Position numbers and translations under genes: made by a program. 64,000 bases of DNA from Exiguobacterium sp. TNDT2 (GTDB taxonomy: Bacteria; Bacillota; Bacilli; Exiguobacteriales; Exiguobacteriaceae), in assembly GCF_003331145.1 (NCBI RefSeq), contig NZ_QLVE01000014.1:59970-123969 (forward strand). The letters run 5' to 3'. Every line of letters begins with the position of its first letter. Positions within the stretch are counted from its first letter, which is position 1. Below, piece after piece: positions 8,925 to 17,779 of the stretch. The notes under the pieces are model-generated. The model did no database searches and was not told where the DNA came from. It saw nothing but the letters and a program-made list of their open reading frames with translations.

Positions 8925-11900
8925 TTACTCTGTGAATGGCTTATCTCGATGGCGACGTTTCGCCAAAATCAAATAGTAAGCTGGGACGAGCACGAGCGTC
9001 AATACGGTCGAGAAGAGAATTCCTGACACGATTCCGATAGCGAGCGGTCGGAACAGCGGGTCTTCTCCAAGCGCGACCGGCAAGAGTGCCACGACAGCGG
9101 TCAACGCCGTCAACAGAATCGGACGAATCCGGGCGCGTCCCGCCTCATAGACGGCCGTCGTGACGGCCATGCCGTCACGAATTCCTTGCTCGATAAACTC
9201 GAACAAGACGACTGCGTTCCGAACGACGATTCCGGCTAGTGAGACAATCCCCATCGAAGCCATGAAGCTAAATGGTGTCTGCGTGACAAACAGTCCGACG
9301 ACCGCTCCCGCTATCGCCAAGTAAATCGTGAACAAGACGAGGAGCGGAAGTGACAATGAATTGAACTGGAACGCGATAATCAAGAAGATCAAGAACAACA
9401 CGACGACGAACAACGTGGCAAGTTCAAGGAAGAACTCGTTTTGTGTGTCGCTCGCGCCGGATTGGTCGAACGCGATCCCTTCATCGGTCAATGACGCCTC
9501 GGCATCAGCAAGCACGCGGTCGACGTCTTGTTTGAACGCTTCTTCGTCCATGCCTTCGCTCGCGTAGATCTGGAGCGTCACGGTCCGTTCCCCGTTCTCA
9601 CGTGGAATCTGTTGAATCTGCTCCGTCGTCGTCTCGGTGACGAACGTACTGAGCGGCGCGACCGGTGGACCGGCTTCCATTTGAACCGGGACGAGGATAT
9701 CATCTAAGGCGAGCGCCTCACGATTCGCTTCCGCATCGACGACGATTTTCACGTCACGCTGCTCGACCCCGTCATCGAACGTGCCGATTGGGATGCCATC
9801 CGTGACGAGGCGAATCTGGTCACTGATCGACCTCGCCGTCACACCGGCAGCCGCCATCGCGTCACGATTAAGTTCATATGTGAGCGTCTGGAACGGCTCT
9901 TTAATGTTGTCGAGGACGAGTGCGCCGTCAATGGCTTCGAGGTCCGCTTTGACAGCATCCCGTGCTGTGACGAGCTGCTCAATCGTTTCACCGCGCATCG
10001 TGAACTCGACCGGCGCCGAAGTCGGCGGTCCTTGTTGCTGCGTATCCAAGAAGATTTCAGCATCCGGGTTATTCTCCCGGATTTGTGTCGTGTATTCGTC
10101 GATCAATTGAATCGCATCGATCGTCTCATTGTCGACACGAACGACGATTTGACCCGTGTTTTCACCTGTCTGATCGAGGCCACCCGTGAAGAGGCCCGGT
10201 AAGCCGCTACCTGCAAAGACAGACGTCTCGACGACACCATCGATACTTTGGAACTCTTCCTCAATCGCTCGAAGTCTCCGTTCCGTCTCTTCAAGGTCGG
10301 TTTGGACCGGCAAGGTGACACTCGTCACGACTTCTGGGCGGTTCGCGGCCGGGAAGAATTCGAACGGGGTCAATAGAATCAATCCATACAACGCGGTCGT
10401 GATCACAAAACCGACGAGTCCGAACGTCCAAGGACGTTTCGCGACTTTCGGCAACAACTTGTCTGCGTAGAAATTACTGAGACGGTTGAGCGGACCACCT
10501 AACCAACCTGGCTCTCGTTTTGAAACTTTGACTTGTTTCCGATTCAACCAGTATTGGGCAATCGGGACGAGGGTCAAACTAATGATCATCGAGGCGAGCA
10601 CCGACAAGGCTAATACGGTCGGCAAGGCGCGGATAAAGTTCCCGTTCGCCCCTGACAAGAGCGTCAACGGCAAGAAGGCGAAGACGACGGCGAGCGTCGA
10701 CGTGACGATCGACCCCCATACTTCTTTCGTCCCGCGCACGGCACCGCCCATCGCCGTATCACCTTTCCGGTAACGGCGCAGAATATTGTCATTGACGACG
10801 ATGGCGTCATCGACGAGAATCCCGAGTGCGATGATCGCCCCGATGATTGAGATTTGGTTCAAGTCGACACCGGTGAAACGAAGTGGAATCAACGCGAGCA
10901 AAAACGACAATGGAATCGCCAAACTGACGATCAAGGAACCTGAGATTGTCAATCCGATCGTCGTGACGACGATGACCGCGATCATGGCGATGATGAATTC
11001 ACGAGTGAGGGAGGAGAAGATATCATCGACCGCTTTGGCCTGCTCGTAATAAGGGACAAGCTCGACACCACTCACGTCGCCGACTTCATCCGCGACGACT
11101 TCGTCGACGCGTTCTTGAAGCGTCGGGATATCTTGACCCGGTTCAATCGTGACCGTCAAGGAAACGGCAGGTTGTCCATCGAGTGAAACGAGGTCCGTGA
11201 CCGCTTTTTCCGTCTCTTCGACCGTACCGACGTCTTCAAGGAGGACAGGTGTCCCATTCACTGAGCCGACGACGACTTGGCCCATGTCATTGACGTTCGT
11301 CAAACTGTCGATCGCCAATTGGTAAATCCCATCTTCAGTCGACTGGCGACCGAGCGGTGTCGTCTTATATTCTTCATTGATGGCCGTCAAGACGTCCGGA
11401 AAAGCAAGTTGACGCTCCCCGAGTTCCGCCGAATCGAGCGAGACAACGAATTCCGTTTCCGGTAGTCCTTTGATTGTCACACCGGTAACCCCATCTGTCC
11501 GCAACAGACGTTCCTCCAACCGCTCGACATCTTCACGCACTGTCTGGAGTGTTTGGCGATCATCTGCCGTCAATAAGTAAGAAGCGACCGGCAACTGCCC
11601 GATCGAGTCATTGATGGTCGGGGCCAGCACGTTTTCTGGCAAGCGTGGCGCAGCATCTGAGATCGCTTGGCGTACATTCGACTGCAGCTCACTTCGATCG
11701 AAGCCGTCCTCATACTCGATGGTGATATTCGAGAACTCGGATGCGGATAATGATGACACATTCTCGATCCCATCGAGTCCTCTCAATTCAGTCTCCAAAA
11801 TATTCGTGACGTTCCGTTCGACCGTCTCTGCGGTCGCGCCCGGATATGGCGTTTGAATCAAGATGATATTGACACTCGTCTCTGGAATTTCACGCTTCGG

Positions 11901-11993
11901 AAGTTGGAAGAACGTAAGCACTCCGACGACGACTGCGACGAGCAAAAACACGATGATCAGTTTTCCTCGTTCAATCATTTTTTGAAAAAACAT
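8925..11993 (-). CDS. RND-family efflux transporter permease
   Basis: 1022 residues, AcrB/SwrC-type proton-driven exporter of the HAE class. An N-terminal membrane helix (IIVFLLVAVVVGVLTFF) is followed by the PYPGATAETVERNV porter segment. Two groups of helices sit around residues 330-520 and 850-1015, and the proton-relay motif GILVDDAIVVNDNI lies near residue 395. Length matches the family. Start ATG with GAGGGG 6 bases upstream. No membrane-fusion or outer-membrane gene adjoins it, as expected for a Gram-positive single-component RND pump such as SwrC (surfactin/drug tolerance). The substrate cannot be read from sequence. Confidence 0.9.
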   Translation of the reverse strand: MFFQKMIERGKLIIVFLLVAVVVGVLTFFQLPKREIPETSVNIILIQTPYPGATAETVERNVTNILETELRGLDGIENVSSLSASEFSNITIEYEDGFDRSELQSNVRQAISDAAPRLPENVLAPTINDSIGQLPVASYLLTADDRQTLQTVREDVERLEERLLRTDGVTGVTIKGLPETEFVVSLDSAELGERQLAFPDVLTAINEEYKTTPLGRQSTEDGIYQLAIDSLTNVNDMGQVVVGSVNGTPVLLEDVGTVEETEKAVTDLVSLDGQPAVSLTVTIEPGQDIPTLQERVDEVVADEVGDVSGVELVPYYEQAKAVDDIFSSLTREFIIAMIAVIVVTTIGLTISGSLIVSLAIPLSFLLALIPLRFTGVDLNQISIIGAIIALGILVDDAIVVNDNILRRYRKGDTAMGGAVRGTKEVWGSIVTSTLAVVFAFLPLTLLSGANGNFIRALPTVLALSVLASMIISLTLVPIAQYWLNRKQVKVSKREPGWLGGPLNRLSNFYADKLLPKVAKRPWTFGLVGFVITTALYGLILLTPFEFFPAANRPEVVTSVTLPVQTDLEETERRLRAIEEEFQSIDGVVETSVFAGSGLPGLFTGGLDQTGENTGQIVVRVDNETIDAIQLIDEYTTQIRENNPDAEIFLDTQQQGPPTSAPVEFTMRGETIEQLVTARDAVKADLEAIDGALVLDNIKEPFQTLTYELNRDAMAAAGVTARSISDQIRLVTDGIPIGTFDDGVEQRDVKIVVDAEANREALALDDILVPVQMEAGPPVAPLSTFVTETTTEQIQQIPRENGERTVTLQIYASEGMDEEAFKQDVDRVLADAEASLTDEGIAFDQSGASDTQNEFFLELATLFVVVLFLIFLIIAFQFNSLSLPLLVLFTIYLAIAGAVVGLFVTQTPFSFMASMGIVSLAGIVVRNAVVLFEFIEQGIRDGMAVTTAVYEAGRARIRPILLTALTAVVALLPVALGEDPLFRPLAIGIVSGILFSTVLTLVLVPAYYLILAKRRHRDKPFTE

Positions 11994-12101
11994 GTTGACC
12001 CCTCACTTTCAGATAATGTGCAAATACACATATGAACTATTCTTCTTTATCATAGAGGGGTTCACCATTCATTTCAATCTTTAAACCCAGTTGAATGTGC
12101 T

Positions 12102-12551
12102 TCAGTGAAAGCGTTTTTGAAACGAATATGATAACTCGATGGAGCGTTGTTTCTGCCGATAGACGGTGTGATCCGATACCGGAACCTCGACCGATTCACC
12201 TGAATAGAACAAAATCCGGCTTCCTTTGCCACTCTTATCAGCCTTACGCACGTGTGAAAAGTTGATCCAGGCACAGTCAGGGCTTTCTTTAGCAATGGTC
12301 GGAAAAAAGATGACATCTGCATGCCAATCCATGATGACAGGCGTCTTCCGGTGCGGGCCGAGTACGTTACGTGCCGCCTCGATCCGACCTTGAATGCTTG
12401 AACCGTAATACAGACAGGCCGATTCGAGTAAATAAAGGGGCGATCCTTTCAATCGTTCTACCCCGCCGGATTGATAGACGAGCGTCTCCGCCTCTCCATA
12501 CTCGTTGAAAACTGGAATCAATGCTCTTGTTTCATTCGTTAACTCAGTCAT
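12102..12551 (-). CDS. comK: ComK-family competence transcription factor
   Basis: 149 residues. The core YYGSSIQGRIEAARNVLG, HRKTPVIMDWHADVIFFPT and CAWINFSHVRKAD aligns with the conserved centre of Bacillus ComK (FGSSYAGR, PPIMVDPSNQIFLFPT, CGWISHVHV). ComK activates DNA-uptake and recombination genes by binding minor-groove AT boxes. The protein ends about 40 residues earlier than B. subtilis ComK (192), as do many homologues outside Bacillus. I set the start at 12551 because GGAGG lies 8 bases upstream; the ATG codons at 12563-12569 do not fit. No AAAA-N5-TTTT autoregulatory box is obvious in the 90 bp upstream. Confidence 0.88.
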   Translation of the reverse strand: MTELTNETRALIPVFNEYGEAETLVYQSGGVERLKGSPLYLLESACLYYGSSIQGRIEAARNVLGPHRKTPVIMDWHADVIFFPTIAKESPDCAWINFSHVRKADKSGKGSRILFYSGESVEVPVSDHTVYRQKQRSIELSYSFQKRFH

Positions 12552-12643
12552 CTGGTTTGCCTCCATCATGGATATAGTGACTTACATGTCATTCATACCA
12601 AGAAATCATCGTTTCCACAAATTGAAGTCAAACGTTTCCCATT

Positions 12644-12675
12644 AAAAAATCAGCCAAAGAGTGGCTGATTTTTTA
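12644..12675 (-). terminator. terminator after cssS
   Basis: AATCAGCCA / TGGCTGATT stem with T-run, overlapping the cssS stop codon; isolates cssRS from comK. Confidence 0.85.
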
Positions 12676-14052
12676 ATTTCGAGAATCTAATTTAAGTTTT
12701 GGCGTCGAATTCGCTGACGGAAAGTGAAAATGTACAGCAACTCCGTCATTTGTATTTCCCAACGCCACCGTCCCTTCATGAAGTGTCACGATTCGTTGGA
12801 CGATGAACAGACCAAGACCAAACTTCCCTTCTTTTCCTCGAGAAAATTGATGAAACAAGTCAAGATTCGGATCAACCGGAGGACCATCGTTCTCGATAAT
12901 GATTTCCACACCCGCTTCAGAGCGTATTAGTTCGATTCGAATCCTGGACTCAGCGTAGCGTAAGGCGTTATCAAGCACGTTCTCGAATGCGACGCGAATT
13001 TGTTCTCCGTCCCCGAGCATCTCGCCAGCATGCCCTGTTACCACCCAATCCAAGTTGCCGCGCAGTTTGAATCGGCTAACGAGCAGTTCCATCAGCTTGT
13101 CGAGATTGATTGGTTCAAGCCGCATCTCTTGACCTTTAAAATACTCGAGCTTCGTGACGTATAACAAGTCGACAACTTTCTTCTCGAGCCGGGACGCCTC
13201 TTCGTCGATGACTTCGGCCGACCCTTTCAAGTCCCCGGTCGGATAAATCCCGTCGCCGATCGATTGGGCGTAGCCGCGGATGACCATGATCGGTGTCTTC
13301 AAGTCATGTGAGATGTTTTGAAGCAACGCCTGCTGGGCCACGTCTTGCTCTTGCAACTCTTGCCGCATCGCATCAATCGAGCGGGCCAACTGCCCGAGCT
13401 CATCTTGCCGGGCGAGCGGGAGCACCGTCTCCCATTGTCGGTTCGAGATTTTCTCGACCGCCCGCTCCATCTCGACGATCGGCTTCGTCAACTCTCGCGA
13501 CATCCATAACGCCGGGATTAACGACAACAGGCTGATGACACCGATTAAAATCGAGATGCGCCAGTAGAGCGTCGAGACGAGTTCACGCCGGTAAGCGTCC
13601 CAGGCGTAGGAAGCCTGGTAAATCAGAGCCCCATCGTACTCGTTCTGCCGAATGATGTAGTAGACATCCTCTCCGTCAATCGTCGTCTGGTATTTGGCGA
13701 CCTCGCTCGTCTGCGTGAGCGCCTCCTGATACATCCGGTTCGTCAATTCGAGCGGGGCCGAACCATAAATGATACGTCCGTTCGGTAAGAAGATGAGCTG
13801 GTTGACCGACCGGGATTCTTGTTGGCGACGGTCATACTCAATCGGATTTTGCGGAATGTTTTCTAGCTCATTCGTATTCCCTAGGTAATAATCCACATCT
13901 TGCAACGTCTCGTACACTTGTTCATCGATGAATTGTGTGATGGACGATCGAATCGTCAACAAAATCATCAAGGCGAGCGTCACGATGATGAGCAGGATCA
14001 ACATCCAAATTTTCCACATGAGCCGTTTCGGCTGAAGTCGATCGAGTTTCAT
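12673..14052 (-). CDS. cssS: secretion-stress sensor histidine kinase CssS
   Basis: 459 residues. Transmembrane helix 1 near residues 16-36 (IWMLILLIIVTLALMILL), an extracellular domain of about 130 residues, helix 2 near 165-185, then HAMP. The phospho-acceptor histidine is in NISHDLKTPIMVIRGY near residue 248, with N/G boxes (NVLDNALRYAE, GLGLFIVQRIV) of the ATPase domain. The name rests on its response regulator, which closely matches CssR. In Bacillus, CssS detects misfolded exported protein outside the membrane and induces quality-control proteases. The ATG overlaps the cssR stop by 4 bases (ATGA). Confidence 0.85.
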   Translation of the reverse strand: MKLDRLQPKRLMWKIWMLILLIIVTLALMILLTIRSSITQFIDEQVYETLQDVDYYLGNTNELENIPQNPIEYDRRQQESRSVNQLIFLPNGRIIYGSAPLELTNRMYQEALTQTSEVAKYQTTIDGEDVYYIIRQNEYDGALIYQASYAWDAYRRELVSTLYWRISILIGVISLLSLIPALWMSRELTKPIVEMERAVEKISNRQWETVLPLARQDELGQLARSIDAMRQELQEQDVAQQALLQNISHDLKTPIMVIRGYAQSIGDGIYPTGDLKGSAEVIDEEASRLEKKVVDLLYVTKLEYFKGQEMRLEPINLDKLMELLVSRFKLRGNLDWVVTGHAGEMLGDGEQIRVAFENVLDNALRYAESRIRIELIRSEAGVEIIIENDGPPVDPNLDLFHQFSRGKEGKFGLGLFIVQRIVTLHEGTVALGNTNDGVAVHFHFPSANSTPKLKLDSRN

Positions 14053-14711
14053 GGCTTGATCAATCGATAACCGACGCCATAGAGCGTCTCGAGCTCAAGG
14101 CGATGCAATTTTTTCCGGAGGCGGCGTACCAAATCGTCGACGACGCGGTCCGAACCGAAATAGTCATGGCCCCATACCCCTTCTAAAATCTGTTCACGGG
14201 ACAAGGCAGAACCCGGATGTTCGAGGAAGAGGAGCAACAAATCGAACTCTTTTGATGTCAAATCGATCTCGTCTTGTTCATGTTTGATGAGACGTTTCTC
14301 CGGATAAATCGTATATTCGCCGTATTCGATATGCTCATTCGACTTCGAGCCGTAGACACGGTCGATTAACTTTTTGACGCGGATGACCAGTTCGCGCGGC
14401 AAGAACGGTTTCGCGATGTAATCATCCGAACCCATCTCAAGTCCGATGATTTTATCGATATCCTCGTCTCGCGCAGAGATAAAAATCGTCGGCGTGAACG
14501 CATTCGTCGCCTTGATTTGTTTCAGCAGTTGGAACCCGTCGAGGTCCGGGAGCATAATATCGAGCACCCATAGGTCCGGCTCGTCTTTGATGGCGGCCTG
14601 AGCTGAAGTCCCATCAGTGAACGAACGGACTTGATAGCCTTCTTGTTCTAAATACGTGACGAGCATCTTGTTCAAATTAACTTCGTCATCGACCAAATAA
14701 ATTGTGTACAT
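14049..14711 (-). CDS. cssR: secretion-stress response regulator CssR
   Basis: 220 residues, OmpR/PhoB type: receiver with YLVDDE near residue 8, phospho-acceptor in VLDIMLPDLDG near 53 and the KPF lysine near 102, then a winged-helix domain. The segments PTIFISARDEDIDKIIGLE, SKEFDLLLLFLEHPG and WGHDYFGSDRVVDDLVRRLR are nearly identical to B. subtilis CssR, which is why I name it. Start at 14711 because AGAGGTGA precedes this ATG; the longer frame from 14753 has no ribosome binding site. First gene of cssR-cssS. Its usual targets (htrA, htrB) are not in the window. Confidence 0.9.
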   Translation of the reverse strand: MYTIYLVDDEVNLNKMLVTYLEQEGYQVRSFTDGTSAQAAIKDEPDLWVLDIMLPDLDGFQLLKQIKATNAFTPTIFISARDEDIDKIIGLEMGSDDYIAKPFLPRELVIRVKKLIDRVYGSKSNEHIEYGEYTIYPEKRLIKHEQDEIDLTSKEFDLLLLFLEHPGSALSREQILEGVWGHDYFGSDRVVDDLVRRLRKKLHRLELETLYGVGYRLIKP

Positions 14712-14824
14712 TCCAGTCACCTCTGCAACGTTTTTACTTATCATATCAAACAATTGTGGACGAATGATGAGAATGCAGTCGTTTTCTCAGCGCTCAATGT
14801 GTTGACGACACGCAAACAAGCCCA

Positions 14825-14848
14825 CAAAAAAAGAAGGGTCCCCCCTTC
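14825..14848 (-). terminator. terminator after the 31-codon ORF
   Basis: GAAGGG-GGGA-CCCTTC hairpin followed by seven T on the minus strand, immediately after the stop of the small gene at 14850. Confidence 0.75.
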
Positions 14849-14849
14849 C

Positions 14850-14945
14850 TTATCGCGTCGGCCGAGTGCGCATCTGTTGCGCGAGGAATACCGTACCTCC
14901 ACCAAGGAGTGCCAGTACACCGCTAATCATCATGAGTTCCATCAT
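14850..14945 (-). CDS. 31-residue single-helix membrane peptide, Fur-controlled
   Basis: Small ORF: MMELMMISGVLALLGGGTVF, then LAQQMRTRPTR and a TAA stop. One hydrophobic helix (residues 2-22) and a short positive tail predict an inner-membrane peptide with its C-terminus inside. Evidence that it is a gene: AAGGTGG 4-5 bases before the ATG, a promoter with a Fur box over the start site (14962-15013), and a terminator right after the stop, so it forms its own transcription unit. Not recognised. Bacillus has small Fur-regulated proteins (FbpA/B/C), but no homology is claimed. Confidence 0.65.
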   Translation of the reverse strand: MMELMMISGVLALLGGGTVFLAQQMRTRPTR

Positions 14946-14961
14946 GTTCCACCTTCCCATT

Positions 14962-14980
14962 GATAGCGATTCTCATTATC
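14962..14980. promoter_or_regulatory. Fur box
   Basis: GATAGCGATTCTCATTATC matches the 19-bp Fur consensus GATAATGATAATCATTATC at 15 of 19 positions. It covers the expected transcription start of the 31-codon gene, the normal position for iron-dependent repression. Confidence 0.7.
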
Positions 14981-14984
14981 ACCT

Positions 14985-15013
14985 ATAATATAGCACACTT
15001 ATTCAGGCATGAA
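14985..15013 (-). promoter_or_regulatory. sigma-A promoter of the Fur-controlled small gene
   Basis: On the minus strand TTCATG (15008-15013), 17-base spacer, TATTAT (14985-14990). The Fur box starts 5 bases downstream of the -10 element. Confidence 0.55.
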
Positions 15014-15019
15014 CATGAC

Positions 15020-15050
15020 AAAAAAGCTCCTGCCATGTTAGGCAGGAGCT
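15020..15050 (-). terminator. terminator of the csoR-copA-copZ operon
   Basis: AGCTCCTGCC / GGCAGGAGCT 10-bp perfect stem with 6-base loop followed by TTTTTTG on the minus strand, just after the copZ stop. Confidence 0.9.
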
Positions 15051-15055
15051 CTGGA

Positions 15056-15262
15056 TTATGCGTTGACGTCGTAACCCTGTTCTTCGATGGCTTCGATCAT
15101 CGTTTTCACTGAAATGTTATCGTTGTGGATGACATCGACCCGATGGTCCTGTAACGAGACGATTGCCGACTCGACGCCTTCAAGTTCCGTCAATGCGCCT
15201 TCGACCGCTGCCTTGCAGTGATTACATGTCATACCTTCTACTTTCAATGTCGTTTCATTCAT
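15056..15262 (-). CDS. copZ: copper chaperone CopZ
   Basis: 68-residue heavy-metal-associated domain. The copper-binding CxxC is in [16 protein letters not shown] near residues 13-16, and the beta-alpha-beta pattern ends in [10 protein letters not shown]. It delivers cytoplasmic Cu(I) to the exporter CopA and to the repressor CsoR. Last gene of csoR-copA-copZ; its ATG overlaps the copA stop (ATGA). Confidence 0.95.
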   Translation of the reverse strand: MNETTLKVEGMTCNHCKAAVEGALTELEGVESAIVSLQDHRVDVIHNDNISVKTMIEAIEEQGYDVNA

Positions 15263-17370
15263 TTAGATGTTCCTCCTTGTGTTTTCAATCGTAATGCGTT
15301 CAAGACGACCGAGACCGAACTGAACGCCATGGCCGCCCCGGCAATCCATGGTGCGAGTAGACCGGCCGCTGCGACCGGGATACCTAAACTGTTATAGGCA
15401 AGCGCCCAGAACAAGTTTTGGCGAATGTTACGCATCGTCAACGCGCTCATCTCGATGGCACGGTTCACGCCTTCGATATCTTGTCCCATCACGGTGACGT
15501 CAGCCGCCTCCAAGGCGACATCAGTCCCGCTACCAAACGCGATACCGACATCGGCGACAGCAAGCGCCGGCGCGTCATTCATCCCGTCCCCGACCATGGC
15601 GACACGGCCCTGGCGTTTCAGCGCCTCGACATGGTCCGCCTTCTCGACGGGCAACACCTCGGCGATCACGTTCGTTTCCGGAATCCCGAGTTGCCGGGCG
15701 ACATCGAGCGCGACTTCTTTCCGGTCACCGGTCAAGACGTAGACTTGTCTCGTTTTGGCAAGTTGTTGGACGACGGAGCGGCTTTGGTCTTTCAACCGGT
15801 CTTGAAGACCGAACGCCGCGACGACCCCAGACTCATCGGCCACATAGACCGGCGTCATTGCCTGCATGTCCCATTCCGGTAATGCAAATCCGGCTTCTTG
15901 CATCATACGGACCGAGCCGATAAGGAGAGGTTTCCCATCTACGACCGCTTTCAATCCTCGACCGGCCAATTCTTCGACGCGTTCGACCCGACCGGCCCCT
16001 TCGCCTCGACCGATTGCCTCGGCGAGCGGGTGCGTCGACTGACGTTCAGCCATGACGGCTTGTTTCAAGAACGATGCGTCTCCGAACGTCGCCACGACTT
16101 CCGGCGTACCTTTCGTGAGCGTCCCCGTCTTATCGAAGACGACGATATCGGCACCATTCAACGATTCGAGTTGCCCGCCACCTTTGAACAAGACACCTTG
16201 TTCGGCGGCACGTCCCGTCCCGACCATGATCGATGTCGGTGTCGCGAGACCGAGCGCACACGGACAAGCGATAACGAGAACGGCAATCGATGCCCGAATC
16301 GCCATGTCCAAATCATTGAAGCCAAGCGTCCAAACGGCGAACGTCAAGGCGCTGATGGCGACGACGATTGGAACGAACACACCTGAAATTCGGTCCGCTT
16401 GCCGTTGAATCGGGGCTTTATCCGTCTGGGCCTGTTCAACGACACGGACAATTTGAGCGAGCATCGTCTCGCTGCCGACACGTTCGGCGACCATCAAGAC
16501 CCGATGTGAGCGGTTGATCGTCCCGCCGACAACATCGGCGCCAACACTTTTCTCAGATGGGATCGACTCTCCGGTCAACATCGACTCATCGATGACCGTC
16601 TCACCTTCGACGATTTTTCCATCGACCGGCACTTTTTCACCAGGTCGGACGACGATGACGTCGCCGGCTTTGACCAAGTCAATCGCGACTGACCGTTCCA
16701 CGCCATCGACGAGTAAAATCGCTTCTTTCGCCTGTAACGATAAGAGTGACTTGAGCGCGTCCGTCGTTTTTTCTTTCGCTCGGGCCTCTAACCATTTCCC
16801 GAGCAATACGAGCGTGATCAGAACGGCACTCGTCTCGAAATAGAGTGACGGGTGCGTCGGATGTACGAGCATCTCGAACACGGAATAAAAATAAGCAGCC
16901 GACGTCCCTGTGGCCACGAGGACGTCCATGTTGGCCGCGCCACTCTTCAAGCTCTTATACGCCCCTTTATAAAACTGGGCCCCGATCCAAAACTGGACAG
17001 GCGTGGCGAGCGCGAATTGCCACCACGGATTCATCAGCCAATCGGCATGGAACGTCACACCCGGGATGTGCGTAATCATGACGATCAGAAGCGGCGCTGA
17101 CAATAGCGCCGAGATGAGCACTTTTCGCTCGAGCGGACGAAGGTCGTGCTTTGGTGTCAATTCGGCCTTACGTTCCGCTCCGTAGCCGATCTTCTCGATG
17201 CGGGCGATCAACTCTTCTTCAGTGATTCCTTCTTCGACGCGAATCGTCGCCGTTTCAAGCGGCAAGTTAACGGTCGCTTCGACACCATCCATTTTATTCA
17301 ACACTTTTTCGATTCGGGCCGAACATGCGGCGCATGTCATCCCTTGAATCGACAGTTCGACGGTTTTCAT
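15259..17370 (-). CDS. copA: Cu(I)-exporting P1B-type ATPase CopA
   Basis: 703 residues. One N-terminal metal-binding domain ([13 protein letters not shown], Cys near 14 and 17), where B. subtilis CopA has two. Membrane motif IACPCALG with the transport CPC near residue 370, phosphorylation site DKTGT near 414, the P1B signature STHPLAEAI near 450, and [11 protein letters not shown] near 610. It pumps Cu(I) out of the cytoplasm. Start ATG has GGAGGTGG 5 bases upstream. Sits 12 bp after csoR in one operon. Confidence 0.96.
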   Translation of the reverse strand: MKTVELSIQGMTCAACSARIEKVLNKMDGVEATVNLPLETATIRVEEGITEEELIARIEKIGYGAERKAELTPKHDLRPLERKVLISALLSAPLLIVMITHIPGVTFHADWLMNPWWQFALATPVQFWIGAQFYKGAYKSLKSGAANMDVLVATGTSAAYFYSVFEMLVHPTHPSLYFETSAVLITLVLLGKWLEARAKEKTTDALKSLLSLQAKEAILLVDGVERSVAIDLVKAGDVIVVRPGEKVPVDGKIVEGETVIDESMLTGESIPSEKSVGADVVGGTINRSHRVLMVAERVGSETMLAQIVRVVEQAQTDKAPIQRQADRISGVFVPIVVAISALTFAVWTLGFNDLDMAIRASIAVLVIACPCALGLATPTSIMVGTGRAAEQGVLFKGGGQLESLNGADIVVFDKTGTLTKGTPEVVATFGDASFLKQAVMAERQSTHPLAEAIGRGEGAGRVERVEELAGRGLKAVVDGKPLLIGSVRMMQEAGFALPEWDMQAMTPVYVADESGVVAAFGLQDRLKDQSRSVVQQLAKTRQVYVLTGDRKEVALDVARQLGIPETNVIAEVLPVEKADHVEALKRQGRVAMVGDGMNDAPALAVADVGIAFGSGTDVALEAADVTVMGQDIEGVNRAIEMSALTMRNIRQNLFWALAYNSLGIPVAAAGLLAPWIAGAAMAFSSVSVVLNALRLKTQGGTSK

Positions 17371-17382
17371 CGGTCCACCTCC

Positions 17383-17685
17383 TTACTTTTTGATGCGGCT
17401 GACGATTGTCATCAATTCGTCAATGTATGGGTCCATGTCTTCCGTTTCACTGGCATGGACTAGACATTTGCGCATATGGCGTTCGAGCAATTGCATCTCG
17501 ACTTGCTTGAGCGCCGCTTGAATCGCTGACGTCTGCGTCAAAATATCCACACAATAGCGGTCACTCTCGACCATCTTTTGAATCCCTCGTACTTGTCCTT
17601 CAATCCGGCGCAGTCGTTTGCTGAGCGCTTCACGTTCCGCGTCTTCGCGCGGGACGAGCGGTTGGTCATGCATGAATTCTTCCAT
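17383..17685 (-). CDS. csoR: copper-sensing repressor CsoR
   Basis: 100 residues, all-helical CsoR/RcnR family. The Cu(I) site C-H-C is present: Cys in SDRYCVDIL near residue 45, His in LERHMRKC near residue 70 and the Cys just after it. LRRIEGQVRGIQKMVE is the family signature. Apo-CsoR represses this operon; Cu(I) binding releases it. I placed the start at 17685, where AGGTGA is 6 bases upstream, rather than at 17694. The promoter carries its operator in the spacer. Confidence 0.94.
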   Translation of the reverse strand: MEEFMHDQPLVPREDAEREALSKRLRRIEGQVRGIQKMVESDRYCVDILTQTSAIQAALKQVEMQLLERHMRKCLVHASETEDMDPYIDELMTIVSRIKK

Positions 17686-17703
17686 GATTATCACCTCGCC
17701 TTT

Positions 17704-17732
17704 AATATACCCCTACCCCGTAATGGTGTCAA
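17704..17732 (-). promoter_or_regulatory. csoR-copA-copZ promoter with CsoR operator in the spacer
   Basis: On the minus strand TTGACA (17727-17732), exactly 17 bases, TATATT (17704-17709). The spacer CCATTACGGGGTAGGGG is GC-rich and resembles known CsoR sites (CCATACCCCCGTAGGGTAT type). Operator in the spacer implies direct occlusion of RNA polymerase. Confidence 0.8.
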
Positions 17733-17742
17733 ATCATTTAAT

Positions 17743-17771
17743 CAAAAAAGGGCGACCAATTTGTCGCCCTT
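17743..17771 (-). terminator. terminator after the acyl-CoA synthetase gene
   Basis: AAGGGCGAC / GTCGCCCTT stem followed by TTTTTTG on the minus strand, between lcfB and the csoR promoter. Confidence 0.88.
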
Positions 17772-17779
17772 CTCTCATC

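Noticed and set aside
12109..12124. GTGAAAGCGTTTTTGA, cre-like
   Set aside because: Mismatches at two defined positions and lies within the end of comK, far from a promoter.
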